From NCBI GenBank assembly GCA_030532065.1, contig JAUNLW010000007.1, positions 153-63,943 on the forward strand: a stretch of 63,791 bases of DNA. The letters are read 5' to 3'. Below are positions 17,037-24,633 of the stretch, piece after piece (the stretch's first letter is position 1; each line of letters opens with the position of its first letter). Below the pieces are notes generated by a model. It was not told the DNA's origin. It did not search any database and saw nothing but the letters and a program-made list of their open reading frames with translations. Origin of the DNA: Eubacteriales bacterium. Lineage in GTDB: Bacteria; Bacillota; Clostridia; Saccharofermentanales; DTU023. Made by a program: the position numbers and the translations under genes.

Positions 17037-18485
17037 CTACTGCAAGAAATCTTCGAGGGAGCTAAAGCCATCCAGCGAGAAATTTCCGGGATCGTTAGCC
17101 TGCATGATAGTTTCTATCCTGGCTTGAGCTGCCTCAACTTGCGTTAGGCCTTCGGCCTCCAAAGCATAGTCTTCTGGTTGAGCCAGAGCTGCCTCAATGG
17201 GCATAGCCGCGCCCACAGTGTACTCTTCCTCTTCGCCGTGGGGATACTCTTTATACATGGTATGGGCCAGGTAACCACACTTATCCAAGCGCACATCACC
17301 TGAGCGGTCACGCGAGAAAGAGATCAAGGCCACCAGGCCGTCCTGAGCTCTGCCTTCTGAACCACCGGTATCGTATTGTTGGTTGGAGACAAAGTTACCC
17401 ACAGAAAAATAGCAGAGCATATCGTGCTTTCCATCCTGCGAGCTGATACTGCGGATGGGCTGAATCACGTGCGGACCAGCTCCCAGGCAAACATCCACCT
17501 TTAGATCTGCCAAGAGTTGGCTGTAATAATCCTGGCCAAAATCCGTATCTAGGGCATATTCAGTTCCCCAGTGGAAGAAAAAGACAATGGCCTCCGCGCC
17601 AGCCTTACGCATGGCCTCTACCCGATCGCTGATCCTCTTAGCGTCCACTTCCAGTAAGTCTGGTTGGTTATAGACATAAACTGAATCTACCAGCTGCGCG
17701 TTTTCGTCAGAAATAGGGACCTGGTTGAGAGCGCGCAAATATTCATTACCCCAGAGGATCCTCTCGGACTCATAGGTAAAGGCGGTAAAGCCAATCTTCA
17801 TGCCTTTGATCTCCTGGACGGTAAACTTTGGATCATCAAATTCTACTCTGGTACCCACTACTTCCAGGCCCGCCTTGCGTAAATTCTCCGCGCAGGTAAC
17901 CATGGCTGGTACATCGAAGTCCATAGCGTGATTATTAGCGCTGATTGCCAGGTCAAAACCTGCATCCTTAAGCTCGAAAGCAATAGATTCCGGTACGCTG
18001 AAGCTGGGATAACCGGCATAGGGAGGTCCTTTGAGCACACCTTCCATGTCGAAAGCGGCCAGGTCTACCCCCTGGATCATCGGCTTCATATAGCGGAAGA
18101 GTGGCGCAAACTCAAAGCTGCCATCCGGCCTGGCCGCGCTGTTAAGCAGAGATTGATGGATCAAGACATCACCCACCATAGCTATAGTCGCTCGCTTCTC
18201 CGCATTTTTACTTGGACTGGAGTATTTCTGACCTGAGGGCGATTTTTCTTTACTGACCTCATTGTCTTTATCAATAGACTTTGAAGCTTCTTGTTCCTTT
18301 ACTTTGCCTTGATCTGTGGCCGGCCGAGTCAAATGCCAGGCAAAAAGCACCAAGCCCAACAATACCAGGATCATCACGAGGAATAGTGGTTGGCTTCGAC
18401 GACGTTGTCCGCGCGCGTTCTTTCTTCGCCGACTTTGCCGATCATGATTTATTTGCTGTTCGTCTTCTCTTTTAGGCTCCGGCAT
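17037..18485 (-). CDS. CapA family metallophosphatase-like protein
   Basis: Membrane-anchored protein of the CapA/PgsA family, a metallophosphatase-fold group named for poly-gamma-glutamate capsule synthesis but also found in many strains without a capsule. A very basic cytoplasmic N-terminus precedes one membrane helix (FLVMILVLLGLVLFAWHL). The ectodomain has the family motifs ATIAMVGDVLIH, AAFDMEGVLKG, ISANNHAMDF and FFHWGTEY, with HVIQP near the end. No capB, capC or capE lies nearby, so a role in poly-glutamate synthesis is doubtful. The start is preceded by AGGAGGG. Transcribed away from tRNA-Val. Confidence 0.87.
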   Translation of the reverse strand: MPEPKREDEQQINHDRQSRRRKNARGQRRRSQPLFLVMILVLLGLVLFAWHLTRPATDQGKVKEQEASKSIDKDNEVSKEKSPSGQKYSSPSKNAEKRATIAMVGDVLIHQSLLNSAARPDGSFEFAPLFRYMKPMIQGVDLAAFDMEGVLKGPPYAGYPSFSVPESIAFELKDAGFDLAISANNHAMDFDVPAMVTCAENLRKAGLEVVGTRVEFDDPKFTVQEIKGMKIGFTAFTYESERILWGNEYLRALNQVPISDENAQLVDSVYVYNQPDLLEVDAKRISDRVEAMRKAGAEAIVFFFHWGTEYALDTDFGQDYYSQLLADLKVDVCLGAGPHVIQPIRSISSQDGKHDMLCYFSVGNFVSNQQYDTGGSEGRAQDGLVALISFSRDRSGDVRLDKCGYLAHTMYKEYPHGEEEEYTVGAAMPIEAALAQPEDYALEAEGLTQVEAAQARIETIMQANDPGNFSLDGFSSLEDFLQ

Positions 18486-18562
18486 GTTACCCTCCTAAGA
18501 CAGCTAAGTTTGAAATTGTAGTATAACCGAAATGGCTCAGATATGTGTTAAGCAAAATACCC

Positions 18563-18591
18563 TTGCATTCCCCGTCAACTGATGATAGAAT
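18563..18591 (+). promoter_or_regulatory. Promoter of tRNA-Val
   Basis: TTGCAT (18563-18568) and TAGAAT (18586-18591) are 17 bases apart and lie about 30 bases before the mature tRNA 5' end. Confidence 0.7.
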
Positions 18592-18622
18592 GCTAAAGCT
18601 TTGTAAAAAGCTTAACCCTTTC

Positions 18623-18698
18623 GGGAGTATAGCTCAGCTGGGAGAGCGCTTCCCTTACAAGGAAGAAGTCACAGGTTCGAGCCCTGTTACTCCCACCA
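18623..18698 (+). tRNA. tRNA-Val (anticodon TAC)
   Basis: 76-base cloverleaf. The acceptor stem GGGAGTA/TACTCCC is perfect and CCA is encoded (18696-18698). The D arm is GCTC..GAGC, the anticodon loop centre is TAC, and the T arm contains GGTTCGAGCC. A terminator follows directly. The 3' side borders an AT-richer accessory cassette, a typical position for inserted DNA. Confidence 0.95.
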
Positions 18699-18701
18699 CT
18701 T

Positions 18702-18742
18702 AGACGACTTGTTGGATACGATTCCCAAGTCGTCTTTTTTAT
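18702..18742 (+). terminator. Terminator of tRNA-Val
   Basis: 10-bp stem AGACGACTTG/CAAGTCGTCT followed by TTTTTT, starting four bases after the tRNA. Confidence 0.92.
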
Positions 18743-18809
18743 TTTCCCAAGCAGGATTTAAGATTTTTCTCATGTCCACAATAGTATGCAATTTTCCGTT
18801 TTCGGGACG

Positions 18810-18827
18810 TGACCAAAATTTTTGTCA
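18810..18827. promoter_or_regulatory. 18-bp palindrome, candidate operator of the HTH-ABC cassette
   Basis: TGACCAAAATTTTTGTCA is symmetric at 16 of 18 positions and its right end forms a TTGTCA -35-like hexamer. It lies 130 bases upstream of the XRE-type regulator gene, a reasonable place for an autoregulatory site. Inference only. Confidence 0.45.
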
Positions 18828-18908
18828 TACTCAGCCCAAATGTTAAAAATTGGATCACCATTTTCTATAAATGTTAATATTAAGAGCAACAACAAGCAAG
18901 ATGCTATG

Positions 18909-18925
18909 TCACACTTATGATGTGA
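18909..18925. promoter_or_regulatory. Inverted repeat near the HTH regulator start, candidate operator
   Basis: TCACA and TGTGA arms separated by 7 bases, 31 bases before the regulator ATG. A possible promoter (TTGGAT at 18850, TAATAT at 18875, 19-base spacing) lies just upstream, so a bound protein here would sit at or just after the transcription start. Confidence 0.4.
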
Positions 18926-18955
18926 ATAGGATACAAAAGTACGAAGGTACGGAAA

Positions 18956-19513
18956 ATGCTCCAGGACAAAATAAGAGAACTTCGACGGAAAAACAATTTA
19001 TCGCAAAAAGACGTGGCAGAAAGACTTAATGTTTCAAGACAAACAATTTCTAAATGGGAATGTGGATTGGCTGTTCCAGATGCAGATAGCTTGGCTCTAA
19101 TAGCAGATTTGTTTTCTGTCGATGTAAACTATCTGCTCGCAAAAGAAACAGATGTGGATTCTACAATTGTTTCCTCAGCAAATGCTACTTCATCTAAGCC
19201 AGCAACTTCAACTAGTGAGTTTGAAAACAAAATGAAATATGCGATGAATAAATCAGAAAAGTTAAAAAACCATTCAAACAATATGGAATCTGTTGATTTT
19301 GAATGGGAAAATTTCACGCAGCAACTTGAGCAATATAACGCCATCCAGTCGCAGCGTTTGAGCTTGATAAAATCGACAATAAAATGGGTTCTTATCCTTT
19401 TAGTCGGCTTATGTTTTCTGGTTTTCGCTTATAAGATTTACGAGATGCACTTCTTTGCCATTAAAAGTGCTGAGCAAGTTCCAATAGAAACGATGGAATT
19501 AGAAATAAACTAG
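18956..19513 (+). CDS. XRE-family HTH regulator with C-terminal membrane helix
   Basis: A 185-residue protein with an N-terminal Xre/Cro helix-turn-helix (IRELRRKNNLSQKDVAERLNV, then SRQTISKWECG), the standard fold of DNA-binding repressors. A polar, Ser/Thr- and Glu/Asn-rich linker of about 70 residues follows, then one membrane helix (WVLILLVGLCFLVFAYKIY) near residues 142-160 and a short outside tail. Such membrane-tethered regulators can respond to envelope signals. Base composition is clearly more AT-rich than the genes on either side. It is followed at short distance by the peptide and transporter genes, which it probably controls. Confidence 0.85.
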   Translation: MLQDKIRELRRKNNLSQKDVAERLNVSRQTISKWECGLAVPDADSLALIADLFSVDVNYLLAKETDVDSTIVSSANATSSKPATSTSEFENKMKYAMNKSEKLKNHSNNMESVDFEWENFTQQLEQYNAIQSQRLSLIKSTIKWVLILLVGLCFLVFAYKIYEMHFFAIKSAEQVPIETMELEIN

Positions 19514-19547
19514 GTATTGTTGAATCTCTAGACGGAGGAGAAGCAAA

Positions 19548-19583
19548 ATGGTTCTCACTAAAAATTGTAAGGGAGATTGTTAA
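19548..19583 (+). CDS. 11-residue peptide MVLTKNCKGDC with consensus ribosome binding site
   Basis: Short open frame ATG..TAA encoding MVLTKNCKGDC. It is preceded by GGAGGAG (19534-19540) with a 7-base spacer, one of the best ribosome binding sites in the window. Its stop overlaps the ATG of the bacteriocin-type permease in the sequence TAATG, so the two must be translationally coupled. It holds two cysteines in a CKGDC arrangement and no signal sequence. It could be a peptide substrate or signal exported by the downstream ABC transporter, or only a leader that sets permease translation. No known family is recognised. That it is translated looks likely; its function is open. Confidence 0.6.
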   Translation: MVLTKNCKGDC

Positions 19584-21715
19584 TGAAAAAGTATTTGGCA
19601 TTTTTCCTCTTATTTCTTAGTCTATCGTTTATAGTGTTCTCTGCGTATTTTTTTGCTAACGAAAGTAGCTATCTTGTTGATTTCACTAGTTCTGGCGAAA
19701 AAGTCGGCAAGGATTTTGTGTCCTACAGCATCTTCTTTTCTGACAATAAACGAACAGCTCAGCAAAGCTACGACGATCTGGAAAGAGTCTTGCATGAGTA
19801 CGGAGCTAATCTCTATATCGATAGAGTTTCTGCTGAAGATGGTACCTACATCAAATATGTCTATTGTGAACATCCAGAGTTATTTGAAGATTTAAGGCTT
19901 GAGTGGGGACGTTTTTTTACCAATCAGGAGAATCGGTCAGAACTGTTTTTATCAACTGAAGCTACCGGTAAAGAGAAGCAAATTGGTCAAATCTCGAGCT
20001 TCAGAAAGTCAAATAAATTTGAAATAAGGACCTTACATAGCGGTCTTGATATAGTAGGTTTTTTTGACGGTAGCCTTACCCTGATCCTGCCGGCAGAAAT
20101 CCCCTTTTCCACATTTCAAGATATTATGTCTGACCTGGGCTATAAGGTCATTGGAAGCTCTACTCTGGGTTCGCCTGAGATCAGGACAACGTCTAATGCA
20201 TATTATTTTGGTGGTATAACGCTAGCTATTGGCATCAGCATCCTAATTACTTTATTAGCTGTGTTTTTCTATGTGATCAACTCCTATCGCAAAATCGGCA
20301 TTAAAAAGATGCTGGGATACAGTGTCAAGGATCTCTGGCACGAAAGGATGCTTCCCATCTTCCTAACAGAACTATTTTGTTTCGTTATCGTCCCGTTTGT
20401 GGCTTACTTTCTTCTCTTTGGCCAAGATTCCCGTGCCATAAGAGATTTTTATTTGGGCCTGGGTAAAATATATGCTGGTATAATGTTGTTGTCTTTGGTT
20501 GTGCTTTCTTTACCCTTTATTTATGCTAACCGCGTTAAAGTAGCTGATGTATTGAAAAACAGGCGGTCTACAACACTGGCAATCGGTTTTAACACAGGCA
20601 TCAAGGTTCTGCTTTCCATCCTACTGGTTATTTTTTCCTTTAATGTCATTACTCAAGCCTCACAAATTAGTTCGCGCTATAGCTCTTCGCTCCGGAATTG
20701 GGAAGCGAGCAAACCTTACGCTATCATAAGAGGCGCCGCATCGAAATCTAGGGATTTTAATGTGTATTCCAAAGAAAATACGCCTTATTTCAAAGAGGCC
20801 TACCGAGATTTTAATAGAGACGGGGCTATTTACGCCGATTTTGAAGATTATAGTCCCACTACTCACGAATTACTACCGCCTGACTTCCCCGCTTACCGCA
20901 TGTCCGCTATGGTAAATCCCAACTATTTAAAAGAACATCCGGCCTATGACTTGGATAATAAGGTGGTAACAATCGCCGAAGACGAGGTGGATTCGGTCGT
21001 CCTTATTCCAGAGAAATATAAAGAGCATGAGCAAGATATTTTGGCTTGGCGCGAAAAAAATGCTCTGGCTGGTCAAAAGGTGCGGCTGATTTGGCTGCAA
21101 AATAACCAATCATTCTTTACTTACCGCCTAGACATTGCTCCTCAAACAGGTAACTGTGTCCTTGATCCAATCCTTATTGTCGTCAGCGAAAACAATACGT
21201 TAGATGGGATGTATGGTAATTTGGCCAGCAGATCTTTACTTATTAAAACCCAGAACCCCGCGGAACCGGGTATTGAGGTTAACGAAGTTCTGGGTAAGTA
21301 TTTTCCGTCTGATAAAGTCAGATTCATAACTTACGGAGTCTATGATCTCGTTAACAGCCAAATTCAGAAGGCAAGGCAAACCATCCTTTTCTATGCGGTG
21401 ATCCTGCTCATCCTATTTATCACGATGTGCTCTGTAATCATGCAGAACATCAGTAATTATTTTAATCAACATAAGCAAAGACTTGCTGTCCAACACTTCT
21501 TAGGCTTTACCCACCTAGATAAATATAAGGTCTTGCTAGGCTTAACTTTATTATCTTTTCCCATTGTATACGTGATTTCCGCCCTGATTTTACATGATTG
21601 GTCGGTAATCTGGCTGGTCGCGATAATTTTATTCGTTGAATTATTTACAGCTGGTATTTTTATCGCGCGCAATGAGCGGAAAAATATAATTAAAGTAATT
21701 AAAGGCGGCGCATAG
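19583..21715 (+). CDS. Bacteriocin-associated ABC transporter permease (DUF1430 type)
   Basis: A 710-residue integral membrane protein resembling the bacteriocin-associated seven-helix family (DUF1430) found with lactococcin 972-type systems. One N-terminal helix (FFLLFLSLSFIVFSAYFFA) is followed by an extracellular domain of about 180 residues, four helices (about 210-355, including IGISILITLLAVFFYVIN), a second large outside domain (about 365-605) and three C-terminal helices. ATG at 19583 is preceded by GGGAG and overlaps the stop of the 11-residue peptide. It pairs with the ATPase gene downstream. The substrate may be a small peptide, for export or immunity. Confidence 0.82.
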   Translation: MKKYLAFFLLFLSLSFIVFSAYFFANESSYLVDFTSSGEKVGKDFVSYSIFFSDNKRTAQQSYDDLERVLHEYGANLYIDRVSAEDGTYIKYVYCEHPELFEDLRLEWGRFFTNQENRSELFLSTEATGKEKQIGQISSFRKSNKFEIRTLHSGLDIVGFFDGSLTLILPAEIPFSTFQDIMSDLGYKVIGSSTLGSPEIRTTSNAYYFGGITLAIGISILITLLAVFFYVINSYRKIGIKKMLGYSVKDLWHERMLPIFLTELFCFVIVPFVAYFLLFGQDSRAIRDFYLGLGKIYAGIMLLSLVVLSLPFIYANRVKVADVLKNRRSTTLAIGFNTGIKVLLSILLVIFSFNVITQASQISSRYSSSLRNWEASKPYAIIRGAASKSRDFNVYSKENTPYFKEAYRDFNRDGAIYADFEDYSPTTHELLPPDFPAYRMSAMVNPNYLKEHPAYDLDNKVVTIAEDEVDSVVLIPEKYKEHEQDILAWREKNALAGQKVRLIWLQNNQSFFTYRLDIAPQTGNCVLDPILIVVSENNTLDGMYGNLASRSLLIKTQNPAEPGIEVNEVLGKYFPSDKVRFITYGVYDLVNSQIQKARQTILFYAVILLILFITMCSVIMQNISNYFNQHKQRLAVQHFLGFTHLDKYKVLLGLTLLSFPIVYVISALILHDWSVIWLVAIILFVELFTAGIFIARNERKNIIKVIKGGA

Positions 21716-21771
21716 CCTATGCCCTAAAGTCTAAGCACTCGAAGTTTACTAAAAGATTGGAGGAGGAACAG

Positions 21772-22413
21772 ATGTCAGTTATTGAAGTTACAAAGCTAAA
21801 TAAGGCTTACGAAGATAAAACTATTTTCCACGATTTTTCCATGACTGTAGAGGAAGGCGAAATGCTGGCCATCTGCGGCGAAAGTGGCTGTGGTAAGACT
21901 ACTCTACTAAATATTATTGGCTTACTTGAACCCTTTGATAGCGGTGATGTAATCGTGAAAGGGCAAAAAAATGTTAAACCCAATAGCCGTGAAGCAACTA
22001 AACTATTGCGTGAAACTATTAGTTACTTATTTCAGAACTTCGCCTTAGTGGAGGACGAAACGGTCAAATATAATCTGATGCTGGCTCTACATTACGTAGA
22101 AGCCAGCGGTCAGGAAAAGGCAGATAGAATCCATCAAGCTCTATCTGCTGTGGGATTAGAGGGCTATGAAGATAAGAGAATTTATCATTTGAGCGGCGGG
22201 GAACAACAGCGCGTCGCAATAGCCAGGTGTTTATTGAAGCCGTCAAACATTGTCCTTGCCGATGAGCCAACTGGCTCAGTCGATCCCCACAATCGTGAGA
22301 TCATTATCAACTTGATCAAAGAGATGAATATTAATGGCAAAACAGTCGTAATCGTTACTCACGATCCTTATGTTGCTGCCCATTGCCGTCGGCAAATCTA
22401 TCTGGAATCTTAA
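21772..22413 (+). CDS. ABC transporter ATPase, bacteriocin-export type
   Basis: A 213-residue ATP-binding subunit. Walker A GESGCGKTT, Q-loop YLFQNF, signature LSGGEQQR, Walker B IVLADEPTGS and the switch His in VTHD are all intact, so it should be active. It belongs with the MacB/LolD-like and lactococcin 972-group ATPases. ATG at 21772 follows GGAGGAGG; a longer TTG frame at 21757 would begin inside that ribosome binding site and is rejected. It energises the DUF1430-type permease 56 bases upstream. The cassette ends at a strong terminator. Confidence 0.9.
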   Translation: MSVIEVTKLNKAYEDKTIFHDFSMTVEEGEMLAICGESGCGKTTLLNIIGLLEPFDSGDVIVKGQKNVKPNSREATKLLRETISYLFQNFALVEDETVKYNLMLALHYVEASGQEKADRIHQALSAVGLEGYEDKRIYHLSGGEQQRVAIARCLLKPSNIVLADEPTGSVDPHNREIIINLIKEMNINGKTVVIVTHDPYVAAHCRRQIYLES

Positions 22414-22456
22414 TCGTAAGCGAGCATTACAAAAACTCGGAAGCTTTAGATGTAAA

Positions 22457-22496
22457 CAAAAAAGCCCCGCCGACTTCAGCTAGTGGCGGGGTTTTG
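22457..22496. terminator. Bidirectional terminator between ABC cassette and folT
   Basis: CCCCGCC/GGCGGGG stem with an A-run on the left and TTTT on the right, so it can stop both the plus-strand ABC transcript and the minus-strand folT transcript. Confidence 0.88.
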
Positions 22497-22522
22497 CTTT
22501 GTGTTATTTCTTACTTGTCTTA

Positions 22523-23455
22523 TTAAGCAGAGTGCGCCGCCAGCTTATCGCGTTTTAAGCCACGGAAGTCGATCACCTTGGTCAGGCGGTCAGCCAGGCT
22601 AACGGTAAAGAAGGCGTAAAAGGGGATGGAGATCAGTTGCTTGATTGCCGCCTTACCCGCGAAATACCAGAAGGTATTGTTTCCGTACAGGAGAACTTGG
22701 AACAAGGGAACGAGGACAACTGAGGTAGTGAACTGACCTACAAAGATACCGATCAGGACTTTTACAAAGGTGAAGTTAGGATATTTCTGACGCAGCACTT
22801 TGTCGGTAAAGACTACAGGGATAAGACCGGTCAGAGCAGAAGTCAGGGTAAAAATGGGGTTGAAGCCAAAGCTGGAGGGTCGGACGATAAAACCCAGAAG
22901 ATCGGCAACCGCGCCCACTAAAAAACCGGGGAGGGGTCCTAAAAGATAACCGGACATGATGATGGGGAAACCACCAAAGCTGACTGAGCCAATGCGCACG
23001 GTATTGATCGCTACTGAGAGCGCTACAAAGATCGCCATGTAAGTGATTTGGCGCGTGGTCAGTTTCTTGGTTTTTTCTTCAGAAAAAAAGCGACCTAAGA
23101 AGCTACCGATCAGGGCCGCGACTACAGCCAGGATCAGGAGCAACCACCAGTATTTACCGATAAAAGCCATGTAGGAATCAGCCTTTTCCTGATAGGCAAC
23201 CAGCTTATCACCTTTAAGCGTACTTACTGGCGGCCAAATATTACGCAACCACAGGCCTATGCCTAAACTGGCAGCGGCAAAGGGCATGGCGTATTCTTTG
23301 GGAGCGTAGAAACCCATAAACAAGGCCAGGAAATAGGAAAAGATCAAGCCTGTGTAAATGTAGGGCTTGCCGTCGAAGCGGATAGCCAAAACCATGATCA
23401 CGGCCAAGGCTAAGAGGAGCACGAGGCTCTTCAGTGGGAGTTTAGATTTTTTCAT
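22523..23455 (-). CDS. folT: Folate ECF transporter S component FolT with N-terminal membrane extension
   Basis: Substrate-binding S component of an energy-coupling-factor vitamin importer. The C-terminal 170 residues match the folate type: the ECF-S start TTRQITYMAIFVALSVAINTV, then IGSVSFGGFPIIMSGYLLGPLPG and LLGFIVRPSS. Ahead of it are about 120 extra residues with four more hydrophobic segments, making the protein (310 residues) well above the roughly 170-190 residues of a bare S component. Folate specificity is strongly supported by the THF riboswitch in its leader. The EcfA/EcfT module is not in the window and is presumably shared. Confidence 0.85.
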   Translation of the reverse strand: MKKSKLPLKSLVLLLALAVIMVLAIRFDGKPYIYTGLIFSYFLALFMGFYAPKEYAMPFAAASLGIGLWLRNIWPPVSTLKGDKLVAYQEKADSYMAFIGKYWWLLLILAVVAALIGSFLGRFFSEEKTKKLTTRQITYMAIFVALSVAINTVRIGSVSFGGFPIIMSGYLLGPLPGFLVGAVADLLGFIVRPSSFGFNPIFTLTSALTGLIPVVFTDKVLRQKYPNFTFVKVLIGIFVGQFTTSVVLVPLFQVLLYGNNTFWYFAGKAAIKQLISIPFYAFFTVSLADRLTKVIDFRGLKRDKLAAHSA

Positions 23456-23461
23456 TGAATG

Positions 23462-23504
23462 ATCCTCTCTAGATGACTACTTAAGAGGATAGGTCTTAAG
23501 CAGT
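23462..23504 (-). promoter_or_regulatory. Expression platform of the folT THF riboswitch (mutually exclusive hairpins)
   Basis: Two alternative structures can be read. Hairpin A (23476-23504) pairs ACTGCTTAAG with CTTAAGTAGT and uses the 3' strand of aptamer helix P1. Hairpin B pairs ATCCTCT (23484-23490) with AGAGGAT (23462-23468), which contains the folT ribosome binding site. When ligand fixes P1, hairpin A cannot form and hairpin B can, so translation would be blocked: an OFF switch. Drawn by hand from base complementarity. Confidence 0.65.
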
Positions 23505-23593
23505 GAACGCGATTACTGATCGCAAATCTCTTTTCGTATTGGAGCAACGTCCCATCTCCAATCACTTAACGCCAGTAACCTACTCTGAATTAA
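23496..23593 (-). ncRNA. Tetrahydrofolate (THF) riboswitch aptamer
   Basis: On the minus strand the leader contains the conserved words of the THF riboswitch in order: AGAGTAG, GGCGTTAAGTG, a P3 stem TTGGAG/CTCCAA enclosing GGGACGTTG, then ACGAA. P2 forms from TTACTG/CAGTAA. The long-range pseudoknot is preserved with changed bases: GGACG in the P3 loop can pair with CGTTC after P2, where the consensus has GGAUG with CAUCC. P1 is short (CAG/CTG plus TTAA/TTAA). It sits directly after the promoter start site and upstream of a folate transporter gene, the best known context of this class. Confidence 0.88.
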
Positions 23594-23598
23594 TTCCA

Positions 23599-23627
23599 AT
23601 CCTAAACTACCAGACCTTAGCCGTCAA
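23599..23627 (-). promoter_or_regulatory. folT: Promoter of the THF riboswitch-folT transcript
   Basis: On the minus strand TTGACG (23622-23627) and TAGGAT (23599-23604) are separated by exactly 17 bases. Transcription would start about six bases before the aptamer. Confidence 0.72.
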
Positions 23628-23675
23628 TGATCTAACTTTATCGAGCGGACTTTTGTAGCAAATGCGCCATTTCCA

Positions 23676-23717
23676 GCAAAAAATAACTTGGCCGGCAACC
23701 TATAAAGGGTCCGGCCA
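23676..23717 (-). terminator. Terminator after the class II aldolase gene
   Basis: Minus-strand stem TGGCCGG/CCGGCCA with inner pairing, followed by a T-rich tract (AAGTTATTTTTT). It closes the tldD-tldE-aldolase operon before the folT promoter. Confidence 0.8.
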
Positions 23718-23745
23718 GGCAAATAAGAAACTTTAGTTAAATTCG

Positions 23746-24633
23746 TTAATAACGTTTGGAATAAGAGTCCAAGTAGTTCTGGCGCAAATCTTGCGCTCGC
23801 TCTTGAGCTAAAGGCGCAATGAGCGCGCGTTTCGCTACCTGAGCCGCCAGAAAGTTTTTGAGGAAAACATCGTGACGATTCATAGCGTCTTCTTGGTCTA
23901 TACCAGCAAAAACAAGGCCTTTATCGACAGCTAAGACACCGTTGTTTGGCTCTTGCTCTGGACCTAACTGTGGACCAAACATCTGGGCAAAGTCTTCTAA
24001 GTAGGCAGCCAGACCTCGTTGGTAGGCTTCCAGGAGCAAGGGCTCTTTGGGTAATGGCAAACCTTGAGCCAGGTAGGTGGCGCGGCAATAGTCTTCCAGG
24101 CGCAGGGCTAAGTCTACACAGGCTTCAGCTGTCTCACCCCAGAAGACTGCCCCGTGGCCTGCCAAAAGCACCGAACGGCTCGCTGCGCGCTTTAGCGCGG
24201 ATAGTGCCGCTTGATCTAATTCATTAGTGCCTGCAGGCTCATAAGAGCTTACCGGAACCAGCTGGCTGCCATTAGCGGCGACTAGTCCTGCCGCTTCCCT
24301 GCCCGCTACGCTATTATCTATTTCCAGATCATGACCAGATAAGCTAAAGGCAGAAGCGAAATTTTGGTGCGTATGGATGATTACCCTGGCTTCAGGGAAG
24401 GCGCGATAGATAGCCGCGTGTAAGCCTTTTTCCGAGGAGGGCAGAATGCTTCCCCGGTAGTTGCCCGCAAGATCCACCATCACCATGTCGCTCTCTTTTA
24501 GCTTGCGATAAGATCGGCCACTGGGTGTAATCTTAAAGTGCTCGTTATCAAGACGAGCGGAAAGATTACCCCAGGACCTAACCAAAAGTTTGGCTTCTAA
24601 GAGCCTTAAAGCTATAGGAACCAGCTCTGGCAT
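23746..24633 (-). CDS. Class II aldolase/adducin family protein
   Basis: Zinc-dependent class II aldolase-fold protein of the fuculose-/ribulose-phosphate aldolase group. Zinc ligands are visible in HTHQN (about residue 88) and LAGHGAVFWG (about 156); the N-terminal NLSARLDNEHFKITPSG and SEKGLHAAIYR segments are typical. At 295 residues it is longer than the usual 210-230, with an extra C-terminal region of about 80 residues. The start ATG overlaps the stop of tldE (TAATG). A sugar-phosphate or related aldol reaction is likely; the substrate cannot be told. Its coupling to a TldD/TldE peptidase pair is unusual. Confidence 0.83.
   Translation of the reverse strand: MPELVPIALRLLEAKLLVRSWGNLSARLDNEHFKITPSGRSYRKLKESDMVMVDLAGNYRGSILPSSEKGLHAAIYRAFPEARVIIHTHQNFASAFSLSGHDLEIDNSVAGREAAGLVAANGSQLVPVSSYEPAGTNELDQAALSALKRAASRSVLLAGHGAVFWGETAEACVDLALRLEDYCRATYLAQGLPLPKEPLLLEAYQRGLAAYLEDFAQMFGPQLGPEQEPNNGVLAVDKGLVFAGIDQEDAMNRHDVFLKNFLAAQVAKRALIAPLAQERAQDLRQNYLDSYSKRY

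Noticed and set aside
18742..22460. Integrative element with its own integrase at tRNA-Val
   Set aside because: No integrase, recombinase or direct repeat of the tRNA end was found, so only a cassette next to a tRNA can be claimed.
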